DNA of 60,000 nt from the NCBI GenBank assembly GCA_905221605.1, contig CAJNDS010001802.1:492922-552921 (forward strand). The letters run 5' to 3'. The notes below the pieces were generated by a model. It worked only from the letters and a program-made list of their open reading frames with translations, did not search any database and was not told the DNA's origin. Below, in pieces: positions 10,587 through 21,041 of this stretch. Positions within the stretch are counted from its first letter, which is position 1; the number at the start of each line of letters is the position of its first letter. This stretch comes from Symbiodinium natans (lineage: Eukaryota > Sar > Dinophyceae > Suessiales > Symbiodiniaceae). The position numbers and the translations under genes are program-made.

Positions 10587-10704
10587 GTTTAGGTTAGGGT
10601 TTAGGGTTTAGGGTTTAGGGTGTAGGGTTTAGGGTTTAGGGTTTAGGGTTTAGAGTTTAGGGTTTAGGGTTTAGGGTTTAGGGTTTAGGGTTTAGGGTTT
10701 AGGG
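10586..10704 (+). repeat. TTTAGGG array at a 5' splice site
   Basis: About sixteen TTTAGGG heptamers begin directly at the GT donor of the preceding exon and fill most of a 145-bp intron. Confidence 0.95.
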
Positions 10705-10731
10705 CATGTTTGGGTTTATCATCGTGTGCAG

Positions 10732-10782
10732 CTTCCGGCTCAGGTTGAACCAGCTCGTCTTCCAGTTCAGCTTGAACATCAG
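10732..10782 (+). CDS. candidate exon, hydrophobic strand
   Basis: Reads FRLRLNQLVFQFSLNI after GTGCAG. The donor appears to be GA (ATCAG|GACGG), followed by a run of 18 G. Phase 2 to 2 is continuous with both neighbours. Confidence 0.7.
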
Positions 10783-10842
10783 GACGGGGGGGGGGGGGGG
10801 GGCTCTGAAGCTGTGCACGACTTGGACTTCTAAACCCTGAAA

Positions 10843-10935
10843 GAGTAGCCCCTAAACCCTATAACCCTCAACCCTAGACCTTAAACCCTCAACCCTCAAC
10901 CCTCAACCCTCAACCCTAAACCCTAAACCCTAAGA
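10843..10935 (+). repeat. degenerate CCCTAAA/CCCTCAA array
   Basis: About twelve C-rich heptamers with CCCTCAA variants, in the 3' half of the intron before the exon at 10997. Confidence 0.9.
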
Positions 10936-10996
10936 AGCCCGAAGCCCGAAGCCCGAAGAACCCATGAAGCTTGATCCATGAAGCTTTTGAGACCAG

Positions 10997-11064
10997 GCCG
11001 CTTGCGACGGGCATCCTCGCTCTCCGCGGGTTCGCCTCTCTGTGCCAGAGTTCCCTTCAAAAGG
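10997..11064 (+). CDS. candidate exon, repeat-protein gene
   Basis: Reads PLATGILALRGFASLCQSSL between GACCAG and AAGG|GT. Phase is 2 in and 1 out. TTTAGGG repeats start 20 bp after the donor. Confidence 0.65.
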
Positions 11065-11075
11065 GTGGAAGGGTT

Positions 11076-11152
11076 TCGGGTTTAGGGTTTAGGGTTTAGG
11101 GTTTAGGGTTTAGGGTTTTAGGGTTTAGGGTTTAGGGTTTAGGGTTTAGGGC
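11076..11152 (+). repeat. TTTAGGG array
   Basis: About ten G-rich heptamers filling the intron between the exons at 10997 and 11168. Confidence 0.95.
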
Positions 11153-11167
11153 TATACAAATGCATAG

Positions 11168-11279
11168 AGCAGTGGGTCGCTGCTGCGAGCTGGGTCGGCC
11201 CTGTCAGATGGCTGAGGCCCCGGGGCTTCGAGTTTGACGACAACTGCTTGCCGTATGTCATCACGCGCCCGTGGCATGG
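11168..11279 (+). CDS. candidate exon, repeat-protein gene
   Basis: Reads QWVAAASWVGPVRWLRPRGF followed by EFDDNCLPYVITRPWH, with GC-rich third positions throughout. The acceptor is CATAG and the donor CATGG|GT. Phase is 1 in and 2 out, continuing the preceding exon. Confidence 0.7.
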
Positions 11280-11327
11280 GTTATAAGACACGCGCCCTGA
11301 AAATGTGAGTAACAAAGAAGATCTAGC

Positions 11328-11777
11328 TTGGCAGCAAGGCAGAACCTTAGGGTTGAGGGTTTAGGGCGACTCCAAAGAACCCGAAGGCTCTTGAGGGCGT
11401 CAGGCCAGGTCCAGGCTCGGCGTAGTGTTTTCTTCGAGGATACTTGGGGTTTCAGAAGCCAGAGATCCTTCCACTGCGACCCGTGTGCCAGGGACAGAAA
11501 TGATGTCTTCGGGCCCAACACGCAGGACTCGTTGCCATTTAAGTGGCGTGGCGCTGCGCATGGCGCTAGCCTCTCTACCAGTCCACTAAGTTCCTTCAGT
11601 CCGAGATTCCAGCACGCGGTTCGACAAGGGTGTAGAACAACCTGTCGGGCAAGGACGTGTGGCCGCCAGATTACTCTGAGTGGCCGCCAGAGTGGCTGCC
11701 TCGTTTTATTTCTGGTTCCATCACGATCCATGATGGCGTCTAGAGAGTCTAGAAATCTGTACGTAGGACCACTTTAG
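11328..11777 (+). other. open region, exon undetermined
   Basis: Both strands stay open for about 150 codons. The plus frame contains DVFGPNTQDSLPFKWRGAAH, which could include an exon near 11500-11560. I could not settle boundaries or strand. The phase break between the exons at 11168 and 12360 implies at least one missing exon here. Confidence 0.35.
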
Positions 11778-12359
11778 GCTTTGCCAGCTTTGATGGAACC
11801 CTCTGCTCTACTAGGTGCTTTTGCCTGTTTCTCTTGTACGTCCTTCCATTGTTGTGTTTCGTTCCTCCCTCTTTTCAAATCCCTTCCACTATGAGTCGTT
11901 GAACTCAGGTACCGCCCTACAAAGTGCGCCGGAAATGGGCGAGAAGCCCTCATCACTGTGCCGAGTGGCCCGGCCCCCTGGCTCTCGGGCGTCGGGAGAT
12001 GGAATGCTCTCAGACACCGTCAGATGTGCAACGCTGCGCAAATCGGACCCACCCACAAACAATGCGTTTCAGAAGTAAGAGCGGAGCCATCACAAAGCAT
12101 GACAAAGCGCATCGGCCCCTGCTGTCCAAAACCCTAAGAAGCAAACAAAGATCGCAGCCTCACTGGGCTCCAAGCTCTACAAACTCTAAGCTCAGCTCTG
12201 GTGCTTCCCCAGGCTTGGGCAGGAACAGTCGCAGCCTAAGCTTCTCATGAACCAGGATCAGCTGAAGGGGGGTGCTCTGAAAAAGGGGGGTTTTAGTCGG
12301 CTGTAGGGCACCTATATGCAGGGGCTTGCGGTGCGAGACGCCCTGGGGCTGCCTCTCAG

Positions 12360-12429
12360 GCCTCTACGTTTTCCGGATCGGCGTGCGGAAGAATCCCATG
12401 TCCACCCCAGAGTGGCCATGCGGACGCAA
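12360..12429 (+). CDS. candidate exon, repeat-protein gene
   Basis: Reads LYVFRIGVRKNPMSTPEWPC between CTCTCAG and AA|GTTG. Phase is 1 in and 2 out, joining the next exon in frame. Confidence 0.6.
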
Positions 12430-12843
12430 GTTGCTGATGCACAGAAGCCACTGAGAACTGAGCATACTGTATACTGGGAATCCGACCTGGTTCGCACAAC
12501 GAATCTGTAAAATGATTGCTTTCTGGCTGTTGCAAGGTTTTTTAATGATTATGTTGATGAGTTCGTCATATGAATGAAGACTTGGCTGCTGTAGCTGACC
12601 TTGATGTTGGCTGATGTTGGTTGCTGACAGAGGACTCCTCATCTTCTTTCCACCAATCCGACTGTCCTAACACCCCCCCCAAACACGGTAGCACAAAACC
12701 TCAAGAAACCCAAACGCCGGGATTAAACGCACACCAGCGAAAGCCTCCGCAAAATTCCCAGGAGAGTCGCCAAACCTCCTATACACCCTTAACCCTAAAC
12801 CTCCTACACACCCTCAACCCTCCCTTTACCCCCAAACCGCCAG

Positions 12844-12913
12844 GAACAAGTGGAGTATCAACTTCAACGAGCAGGCGGCCGATCCCTTCCAGGGCTTCAC
12901 GCGCCGCTCTCAG
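12844..12913 (+). CDS. candidate exon with NKWSINF core
   Basis: Reads NKWSINFNEQAADPFQGFTR between CGCCAG and CAG|GTTC. It is preceded by CCCTAAA-like heptamers. NKWSINF fits the N-x-W core. It could read on to 12939. Confidence 0.7.
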
Positions 12914-12982
12914 GTTCTTTGTATTTGGACGTTCCGTGGGTAGCAAAAGTCGATTGGAGTTGTAGTTCCTAGTCCTACAAGG

Positions 12983-13077
12983 CGGTTTTACGAAAATAGG
13001 GGACCCCTAAGATCCCCAAAGACTAGGATTCCCTTATAGTAAGGACCCCAAGAAGATACCCCTGATTTCGGAAACCC
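12983..13077 (+). repeat. fold-back element, GGGTTTnCG family
   Basis: Begins GGTTTTACGAAAATAGGGG, contains TAAGGACCCC, and ends GATTTCGGAAACCC. Same family as 4760 and 28579. Confidence 0.75.
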
Positions 13078-13415
13078 GCATACCTGTAAGCCTACGTAAG
13101 CCGATGAACCTCCAAGTACTGTAGGGCATGTTTAGACGGGTTCAGAAGCTCATCAGGGCAATGTGGGCATAGGGGGGTTTGCAGGGTCTGCCTTAGAGGT
13201 GATAAACTAGCTGGGCTTCTCGTGGTTCATAGGCTTATATTATGCAGCATGCATTAAAAGAGTCATACCCGAAATCTCGAATCCCTATTAAAAGCAAACA
13301 AGTTTCGCGAAGGACATGTTCGGTACTCGAGGAGGCATCTCCTCGAGCTCACCCCAAGGCTTTAAGCAGCAAACCCCTGTTTGGGGTTTGAAGCCTCTAA
13401 AGCCTGCAATCTCAG

Positions 13416-13463
13416 GGTATGGACCTTTACCAACATGAACGTGGCTGCGGTGGGGGCCATGAA
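13416..13463 (+). CDS. candidate exon with VWTFTN core
   Basis: Reads VWTFTNMNVAAVGAM between CTCAG and AA|GTCA. The frame stays open to 13698, so the end is tentative. Confidence 0.45.
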
Positions 13464-13804
13464 GTCACCAACTGGAGCGGGGACCTCGTCTTCCCCTCAT
13501 GTGCTTGCAGAGTTCAGAGTTGTTTTGGCGCTTTTCAGCTACCCTCCCCCCCCCCCCCCCCCGCTCCCCTCCACATCTACCTCTGAGTTGGATCCACGGA
13601 AGGCAAAGGTAGTTGCACACGCACTCCCAACCCCTCAAGGCCCAGATAGCAAGAGACATTGCAGTTCAAGTTCTGGGGATATGTGGGGTTTATACTAGTC
13701 CCCCTGCCCCGCCGGGGTAGCATTAAGACCCCCCAAAACCCCAAAGGGCTTTTAGTAATTAATTAGGGCCCTAAACCCTAAACCCTAAACCCTCTTTGGA
13801 GCAG

Positions 13805-13840
13805 CGACTCCGCCTTCACAGCCCAATCTCCTGGCCTCCC
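13805..13840 (+). CDS. candidate 36-nt exon
   Basis: Reads DSAFTAQSPGL between GAGCAG and a strong GTGAG donor. Phase 2 to 2 joins the exon at 14388. Confidence 0.5.
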
Positions 13841-13951
13841 GTGAGCCCAGGCTGGCATCATGCGGACTCCCACCCCTGCCGGGGGCCCACAAGGGTTTAG
13901 GATTTCGGGCCATTTAGGGTTTGGGGTTTTCGGGTTCAGGGTGGCTCTAGG

Positions 13952-14001
13952 ATTTAGGGTTTAGGGTTTAGGGTTTGGGGTTTAGGGTTTAGGGTTTAGG
14001 G
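13952..14001 (+). repeat. TTTAGGG array
   Basis: Six to seven G-rich heptamers; a shorter C-rich tract lies at 13770-13795 on the other side of the 13805 exon. Confidence 0.95.
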
Positions 14002-14387
14002 GTTTTTGGTGTAAGGGAGGTATTGGTCCCACGGCTTCTACCTACCCATGCACCTTCAAATAGGAGGGGCTGGCGAGCCTACAGCCCAAGCCTTGTATAT
14101 ATATATATATACCTATAAGTTCCTTTACAGCCACAGGCTTGAACTGAGTTCCCTTGGAGAAATAGACGTCCCCTTAAGTTACCTGAGCACGAAGCATCTC
14201 GAAACCCGAAGCACCGCACGCCACTACAAGCCCAAACCCTGGAAGTTTCCCTGAATCGAGGGAGGAACTTTCAAGCTTTGCACTGGGCCCTGCAACGCCC
14301 TGCACCCAAAGCCGGAAATCCCTAAATCCTAAACCTCGTGTGCCCAAAGCCCTGTAATCTGGAAAACCGCAACTGTCAATCCTTCAG

Positions 14388-14453
14388 CCAACAGGTGACC
14401 ATCGAGTTCATGCCCTTCAACACAGTTCCGACTGCGCCTCAGACGTCTCGGGG
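14388..14453 (+). CDS. candidate exon, repeat-protein gene
   Basis: Reads QQVTIEFMPFNTVPTAPQTS between TTCAG and GG|GTGAGC. Phase is 2 in and 2 out. Third positions are GC-rich. Confidence 0.6.
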
Positions 14454-14806
14454 GTGAGCGCCAAAGCCCAAGAACCTCATGCCCTGAATCCTTTACATGG
14501 TTAGGGTTTCAGGTACAGGCAAGGTGTAGCTGGGGCCAGTGTGTGGGGCTTCATAAGGGGCTTACGCAGCCCAAACTGGCGGGTCAGAAGTGGACCTAAA
14601 GTCTGACATCCACTCCCCTCAGGCTTGTAGTAACTTCGGAGCATCTCTTCAGCAGTGCCATGGCAGTCTCCTACATCTCCCTGGTCGGTTTCGCCTGATC
14701 ATGGTTGAATCATTCAATGTCTGTCCCAGGTGCCAGCCGGTCTCTGCATGTAGTTTTGCATTTGTTGGTACATGTCCGGGTGGCGGAGGATTCTTTTAAG
14801 ACTAAG

Positions 14807-14906
14807 TTGCCGAGAGCTGAAGCAGGACTCGGTGCATCCGCGCTTGAGTCTGTGGATGAGGCCCAAACCGCCCAACGAGCAGTTCGGTGGCATGTTGCGA
14901 CTCACA
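14807..14906 (+). CDS. candidate exon with NEQFGGMLRL core
   Basis: Reads DSVHPRLSLWMRPKPPNEQF and then GGMLRLT with GC-rich third positions. The acceptor lies at or near ACTAAG and the donor is GC (ACA|GC). Two other plus frames and the minus strand are also open, so the start is uncertain. Confidence 0.5.
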
Positions 14907-15023
14907 GCCCCTTGGACTTGCAGTAAACCCTAAACCCTAAGCCCTAAACCCCAAACATTCGTTACATCTTGCTTATTGCCGTGTCCTGCCCTAGTCTGGG
15001 CTAGTGGTGCTTTGCATGTCTAG

Positions 15024-15068
15024 GTTCCGGTGGGCTATGAGATCCAGCACACCAACTCGCAGTGCGAG
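15024..15068 (+). CDS. candidate exon, repeat-protein gene
   Basis: Reads VPVGYEIQHTNSQCE between TCTAG and a GC donor (GAG|GC), phase 0 to 0. Confidence 0.55.
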
Positions 15069-15216
15069 GCAAGGCATGGTCAGTGCTGCAACAATGAACA
15101 TCCTGCCGAACACAAGTCACAGTACTGTATGCTGGGATGCCTGTGATGTCCAGGGAGTTCCGGAAAGAAAGGTTCCCTGTGAGAGTCAGACTTCGCCGGC
15201 ACGCGCGTGGCGTCAG

Positions 15217-15276
15217 GTGGAGCTCTTTGTGACGGACGGCTCGGTGGTCTTCGAGAATGCAGACTACTCTTGCAGG
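15217..15276 (+). CDS. candidate exon, repeat-protein gene
   Basis: Reads VELFVTDGSVVFENADYSCR between GCGTCAG and a GC donor, phase 0 to 0. It is strand-rich and ends in a Cys. Confidence 0.6.
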
Positions 15277-15393
15277 GCGGGGCTTGCTTTCTGAACCAGA
15301 GGTTTTGAAGCTCCTCCGGCGTGGTCACTTTCCTTCGGTGCACAGCCTTTTGGCTTAGCTCTTGCTGATCCTCGCTGTGCGGCACTTGGGCAG

Positions 15394-15473
15394 GTGGAGA
15401 ACACGGTGAAGCAGCTGATCTACATGGCGGGCAGCAAGGACATCCGCGGCTCATACCCGTGCGACACCCATGA
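15394..15473 (+). CDS. candidate exon, repeat-protein gene
   Basis: Reads VENTVKQLIYMAGSKDIRGS followed by YPCDTHE. The acceptor is GGGCAG, phase 0. The donor is CC|GTGC at 15458 or GA|GC at 15473; both leave two bases. Confidence 0.6.
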
Positions 15474-15564
15474 GCTTTCTCCCTGTTGTGTGCCATGCGC
15501 TTGCCAGATTTCTGGTGGCCTGTGTCACCCCTAGTCTCGCTTTGTCTCTTGTGATGTTGGACAG

Positions 15565-15607
15565 CAGTTCTTTTCAAGCCTCAAAGTTCTGGTCTACCCT
15601 GTTTGGG
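15565..15607 (+). CDS. candidate exon with SKFW core
   Basis: Reads SSFQASKFWSTLFG after GGACAG. SKFW fits the recurring core. The 3' end is tentative and third-position bias is weak. Confidence 0.4.
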
Positions 15608-15694
15608 GTCTTCGCTGATACAATTTTGCAGTAGGATCCCTTATGAACAGCACCCGACCACCCTAATTTAGAAGAATCTCCCAAATGTGCGGAG

Positions 15695-15779
15695 GTACAC
15701 CTTGATTGTGTGGATATTCAACCCGCCAACTGCGGCAATCGCCGAGACCTGGCCAGCTTCTTATGCCAGCTGGCAAACT
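15695..15779 (+). CDS. candidate exon with YTLIVWIFNPP strand
   Basis: Reads YTLIVWIFNPPTAAIAETWP and then ASYASWQT. The start matches exon-initial strands at 439 and 33274, a good sign of repeated domain structure. The acceptor is GCGGAG and the donor ACT|GT. Confidence 0.6.
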
Positions 15780-16074
15780 GTTTCACTTGGATGTGACACA
15801 GGTCTCATAGGTCTCAGCAAAACTTGCTTGGATGTCAAAGTGCTCTTGCCTGCAAGCGAGGCGGATAGACACCTTCCACACGTGGACGGCTGAGCCAGAC
15901 ACAGCTTTGGATGAGACGGAGGCTTTGCAGGGACAGAGTGGAAGCCGTGCGAAATTAGGGCGCCGATAGTTGCCTGTGTGACACCAAGTTTCTCCAGCTG
16001 CACGTGTTCGATGCCTGCTTTTTTCTGGAACACTGTAACAGCCATAACAGACCTGACATGCGACACTGGAACAG

Positions 16075-16116
16075 TTCCTGGGCTACAATGTCAACAACCA
16101 GCTCAACACGTTCCAA
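16075..16116 (+). CDS. candidate 42-nt exon
   Basis: Reads FLGYNVNNQLNTFQ between GAACAG and CAA|GTGA, phase 0 to 0, continuing the exon at 15695 in frame. Confidence 0.55.
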
Positions 16117-16687
16117 GTGACGACTCTCAGATGCAGATGCCCTCCACCCCCCATATCAGTAGAGTTGAGTTTTAGATACAAGAGGATCCCCAGATCTACC
16201 TGTGGACCCCCAACCTATCCCAACCACCAAACCCCTCTTAAAGATCTGCGTCGGTGGATGTCCCCTCCAAGCCCCTGCGAGGGGACATTTAGCAGGGAGC
16301 TGCGCATGATGAAGCACCCGCATCAGGGACGAATCCTTGCGCTGCGAGGGCGGGGGCGGGGGGGGGGCCAGGGTGCACCTTAAGCTGCGCTGATGCAAAG
16401 AGATCCGCTTCATCCATGCTGCGGGTCGAGGGTTTAAGGTTGAGGCTCAGCATGGTCCTTTGCTGTGGCTTACGCCGTGGGCTCTGGTTTGTCTCATGGT
16501 CACGTGAGCACCTTCGATTGATGCTGCTACCAAGTGCATGGTGTAATGGGCATCGGGTCTTGCAGGGGAAGCGTGGTAGAAGCACCCACATGGCTTGGTT
16601 CAGAGAAACTCGAAACTCAAACTCAATCAAATGAACCTCCAACCTCAATTCCACTTCCCCAAGTCTTTCTTGTGCTGTGTACCTCAG

Positions 16688-16763
16688 GAATGCGCTGAAC
16701 GTCCGCAACGGCAACACCAAGGCATGGTCGTTTAGAGCCATGGCTCTCGTGCCCCAGCTTACG
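16688..16763 (+). CDS. candidate exon with NTKAWSFR core
   Basis: Reads NALNVRNGNTKAWSFRAMAL and then VPQLT between CCTCAG and ACG|GT. The frame stays open to about 16840. Confidence 0.6.
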
Positions 16764-16953
16764 GTCTGTACAGTCTACGGTGCAGGAGTAGGCATCGCAT
16801 CCCTTGTGACAGCAGCGGCAGTGGCGTTGACACCACAGTGAGCCATGATATGAAGCTGGAGGAATGGCCTTAGAACTTTGCAGATTTTGCAGCCGGCTGC
16901 CAGATCAGGTTCGAGGCCAGAATGCAAACTTAAAGAATGGGCTCAAAGCGCAG

Positions 16954-17031
16954 GTGAATGACATCGACATCCTTCTGAATTTCCCGGATCCAATGAAGGA
17001 CTCGAGCATCCTTGAGCACGGCCAAACACAA
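16954..17031 (+). CDS. candidate exon, repeat-protein gene
   Basis: Reads VNDIDILLNFPDPMKDSSIL and then EHGQTQ between GCGCAG and the strong donor GTAAGG, phase 0 to 0. Confidence 0.65.
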
Positions 17032-17072
17032 GTAAGGATCGCGAGGCCTCATATGCTTCCTGCCAAATCTAG

Positions 17073-17096
17073 GTCACAAACCTCATCTGCGGCTAT
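17073..17096 (+). CDS. candidate 24-nt microexon
   Basis: Reads VTNLICGY between TCTAG and TAT|GTAGTA. Phase 0 to 0 matches the preceding exon. Confidence 0.35.
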
Positions 17097-17099
17097 GTA

Positions 17100-17900
17100 G
17101 TATTGTGCGCTTGTCAGGAAGCATCCCGTATGTAGTGGATACAGAGTGCGCCCTTTGAAGATAGGTGAGATAGTGAGTCTGGTTTAAGTGAGTAAAAAGT
17201 GGTTTAGGGAGGGTCTATCACGTTTTTATTTTTCTGGAGATACTATCTTCGGAGAATGATAGGGAAAAAGAAACGGGATAGAAACAGACTTAGAAGAGAT
17301 TGATGCAGCAAAGTGCTGCAAAGAGGCATCGGCCGCCAAGATATTTGAGAAGCATATAATTCAAGAAGGCATGTAGTATGTTCGGCTAAGAGCATGAAAC
17401 TATGTTCGTTTCCTTTTGCGATAGCCCAAGGGTATTGTCTCGGGTTTGTCTGCGCAGCTGCAGCTCCAAGATCTGTCTTCGCGATGTCTTTAGGGTTTAG
17501 GGTTTCGGGTTTAGGGTTTAGGGGGGAAAACTGGTCCTGAGCTGTCTCAGGCTCCTGCCCACAGTCCTGTCCCAAGCTGTCCCTGTTCCCTGGCTGCTGC
17601 CCAACTATGGAATTCTCGCCGTTTTGCTTCAGAAAAATAATGGAAATTAAAGATAAGGAAGATACACTAGGAAATAAACAATAGATACAAAGGACAAAAA
17701 TGATGATATGGACATAACCGATCTCAGTTTCATTATTTTTTTGTGTCTCTCCTATCTCTTTCTTCCTCAAGTATCTCAAAAGGCCACTGTGTAGAGATCC
17801 CGCGCATCTCTTTCGCCTCTGGCCTGTAAACGGCATGTGTCTTTTAGCACTGCCCTTCGGTTTGCAGCTCCAGCAGAGCGCAGTGTAAACTTTCTCCATC
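17100..17900 (+). other. intronic stretch, no gene seen
   Basis: Holds a short imperfect TTTAGGG tract at 17489-17523 and an AT-richer half. A 218-codon minus-strand ORF covers it, but it has low-complexity composition and no recognisable domain. Confidence 0.5.
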
Positions 17901-18361
17901 TCAGCAGTGCTTTAACTTGGAATCCTCCTTGATGAGTGCTTGGTGGCTCTAGGCAGCCAGCAGGAGCAGCGAGCTACTGCCGTAGCATTTTGGTGGCTAT
18001 GTTGGTGCTGTTCCGTGTCGGAGCAGATAGTAGAGGAAGAGAGAGGTGTGGAAGGCGTTCTAGATCCGTACCTCTTCCGCGGTGGACGCCGTCGCTTGGA
18101 AGAGTGTGGCTCTCCACTCCGACGATGCACGCTGCAGGTCGGACCTGGAGAGTCTTCGAGGACCCGGTATGGATCGCATCATGACGACACCGCGCGATCC
18201 TGCCGCTTCTGGGCGGATGCTGGCGGCGAGCAGATGATGACACGGCGCCTCATCGTCAGCAAGCGGAAGTCCCAGGCCCGGTCAAGCATGGTCAGCAAAA
18301 CCACACAAGCTAGTGTGGGGCGCCAGGGTGGAAGCAACTGGGTCTACAACAATCACCAGCA

Positions 18362-18727
18362 ATGGCTGGCAGGACTTGTGCAGCCATCGGCATTGATTTT
18401 TTGTTTGGGGCTTACTCGCTGTTCCGGAACATGTCGCCTTTATCACAACAACCACGGGAAAGGGTGATTTCGCAGCTTGAATGGCCCGAAGCAAAGAATG
18501 CACTCGTGTGGATTTCTTCCACGCGGGTAATCGCAGGAGCGCTTGACAACATGCAGAAGACAGCTCGCTTGCTGAACAAGTGCCCAAAGGAGTTCGGAAG
18601 CGCGTCGTTTTGTGGCAGTAGTGCTCGAATAAAACTGCTGGCGAAGGAGCCCGGCAGCAAATTGCACACCTGGCTGGCCGGGCGTGCGCTATTGTGCACA
18701 TGCGCATGTGTTGTATGTGGCCTGTGA
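18362..18727 (+). CDS. unassigned ORF, 121 codons
   Basis: Uninterrupted frame from ATG to TGA with normal amino-acid composition: IGIDFLFGAYSLFRNM early, CPKEFGSASFCGSSARIKLL later, and a hydrophobic Cys-rich end (ALLCTCACVVCG). It lies in a region nearly free of telomere-like repeats. Both other plus frames and the minus strand also have 75-100-codon ORFs just downstream (18690-18990). It may be a retro-derived or decayed gene; I do not recognise it. Confidence 0.3.
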   Translation: MAGRTCAAIGIDFLFGAYSLFRNMSPLSQQPRERVISQLEWPEAKNALVWISSTRVIAGALDNMQKTARLLNKCPKEFGSASFCGSSARIKLLAKEPGSKLHTWLAGRALLCTCACVVCGL

Positions 18728-19189
18728 TTGTCGCGTCAGCTGAAACAGGTCATATATTTTTGCAGTCAGTCGACGATTCTGCGTTTTTCGACTGCGCGCG
18801 CCCCTTGCCTGCATGTCCGGCCGTCCAGGTTGTTGCAAAGCGGGGTGAGCGCCCGCTTCTTCAAAGCGCTGAAGAATTGCAAATTGACTTACACGGGCAA
18901 GGTTCGAAAAGATGGACAAGTCGAGAAGGGTCGGAGTCGGAGTCATGGTTAACATCATCTCAGCAAAGGACCCCAACAGCAATTTGAGCATTCCAAGGTG
19001 TTGTGGATGGATCTATGTTCCATATTCTCGATGGTTTTTGCATCCAATGCCTGCTTGTGCCACAAGGCGTAACTATTTGCACAGTCAACTAGAGAACGGC
19101 TGCCCCGAGAACATTTTAGAGTCGCGATTAAGACCTTGCAATTTTCAGAAATATTTTTAAGTATTTTCAGGAATCATCATCCATCACGA

Positions 19190-19250
19190 CATTCAACACG
19201 ACATCCATGACGACATCCATCCACGACGACATCCATCCACGACGATCAAG
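19190..19250 (+). repeat. tandem ACGACATCCATCC repeat
   Basis: Four to five imperfect copies of a 13-16-bp CACGACATCCATC unit. Confidence 0.85.
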
Positions 19251-19399
19251 GGCCACAGCGAAGAAGTTTCACGAAATCCATTTTCGACAACACCAAAACA
19301 TGCAGAGGGTAGTCGTTCGCGCGATCACGACACCCCTCGACGGACGAAGTCGATTCGGCTGGTCGATGCATGCTGTCTTCTTTCGGCATGTAAGATAAG

Positions 19400-20200
19400 G
19401 ACAAGTGAACTGTCACTGCTGCCTTACTTGCCGGTTCCCTAAACCTTAATAGCCCTGACGCCTAGGCGTTTGGCTGCCAGCATTGCACGTGCATCGTGGT
19501 GCGATATTGCTCCCGCCTCCTCTTTATCTCCAACATCATGGCATCTTCCGATGCGAGGCATCAATTTTGACATACCGGAACCGTCTGGTTACACTCCCTA
19601 GGCCCTTGGGGCAAATTTCTGTTTTCAGTTGTTGGGCTTACGAGTACTATTGTTTGGTTCCCTAAGCCTTAAACCCTAAACCTTAACAAAAAACCCTAAA
19701 CCCCAAACCCCAGCAATTCTCCGGAGAATTTGAACTCCAGAATGGCTGGCATGCCGGAAAGGGGGGGGAAATCCAAGAAAGAAAATTAACACAGACAGAA
19801 TTGAAGATGACAGGCGTGACAAATCGGCTACGCCACCTGGAGCGGGCTTGCGCATTCAGATGCAGTCATCCCGTCGTCCCATAGTATGTCAAGTGCTAGG
19901 GACCCCACTATTCTGCGCCATTTTAATTTCCTAGCAATTTTTGTTTGTCACTCGTATGAATGTCATTTGCTTTCCGGGCCCGCGGGCATTCCAGACGTTT
20001 TTTCCTTCATTTGGCGTGCCTTTTTGTTTTTGGTTTTGTTCCAGTTGATTTGATTTCCCGCTTGCCCCCCGTATTTCCAGCCGATGTTTTTTCATTTTTG
20101 TTATGACTTTCTCGGTTTATTTATGTCTTACAACAATCTAACAGCCATGGTGTTGCAGCAATTGTGTGAGATAGATATATATACACGTATATATAAGGGC
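19400..20200 (+). other. intronic stretch, no gene seen
   Basis: Contains a short CCCTAAA-like tract at 19668-19715, T-rich sequence at 19920-20130 and a small (TA)n tract at 20170-20197. No supported exon. Confidence 0.5.
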
Positions 20201-20220
20201 ATTTTACCATAAGCAGCAAG

Positions 20221-20342
20221 AACCTCCGCGTTGCCGGTAGTTTGCAAAACAATGACGAGCTCTCCAGTTCAGGAAGTCTGCGTATGCGAAGCCCATCTCC
20301 AAACTCATGGAAATTCTTTAGGATGCGAGCCTACGCGTTGCC
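20221..20342 (+). CDS. candidate exon with PSPNSWKFF core
   Basis: Reads NLRVAGSLQNNDELSSSGSL, then MRSPSPNSWKFFRMRAYALP. SPSPNSWKFF is a clear copy of the N-x-W core. The acceptor is AGCAAG and the donor GT at 20336 or 20343. Confidence 0.6.
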
Positions 20343-20981
20343 GTGATCGTAAACAACAAAAGCGATGCACTGAGGCTCGCGCGTTTGCAGGTTTACCTAT
20401 CGCGTTTTCCACAAAAGGTCTTTTAACAAACGAAGCATGCAAAAGGGACGTTCTTATGTGAGTATGAGCCGAAAAAGCGAGGACAACGATGAAATCTTGA
20501 TTGTCGGCCCTTGCCTGAGACTCTCTTTGTGACCGGGTTTTCGTGCATTTGGTACAACTCGGCTGAAGCTTCATCTGCCGCAGGGTTACATGTTTTTGCC
20601 TGTCTCTGTGGAGCGAGTGCATTTCCTTGCTGGTTTGAGCTCGAAAGGACGTACTAAAGTGAACCGACTCAACGTTCGTTTGCAGTCGTAGGTGCTTGCG
20701 CTTGTAAACAGGCCCGCGGGGCTTCAATCTCATCGGCAACCCTCAGCTTGCAAACTGCAACGAGCCGGTAGCTCAGCTGGCGCCATATTTGCACCAGTGT
20801 CTCTCATAGCGAGAGCGTTTGTTTACGACATTCTGAGCCTTGCTGATGCAAGGCCACAGTGAACTTGAGAACTTGAATCATTCCGAAGCTCCTGCGAAGC
20901 CCTAAAAACTTGTCGCATGGCGCTCTCGAACGAGGTTCCGATGGGTGGGTGGTGTTCAGCTTCCGGCGACCGGTGAGCCAG

Positions 20982-21041
20982 GCACGCGATGACCTGGACT
21001 TCACTGCACCAGCTGTGGCTGTACCCGTTCGTGGCTTGAAT
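20982..21041 (+). CDS. candidate exon with DFTAPAVAVP motif
   Basis: Reads ARDDLDFTAPAVAVPVRGLN between GAGCCAG and AAT|GTTT, phase 0 to 0. FTAPA is a form of the A-P segment. TTTAGGG sequence follows within ten bases. Confidence 0.6.

Noticed and set aside
20764-20840. tRNA-like start GCCGGTAGCTCAGCTGG
   Set aside because: The D-arm-like opening is not followed by an anticodon stem or a GTTCRANTC T-arm, so no cloverleaf can be drawn.
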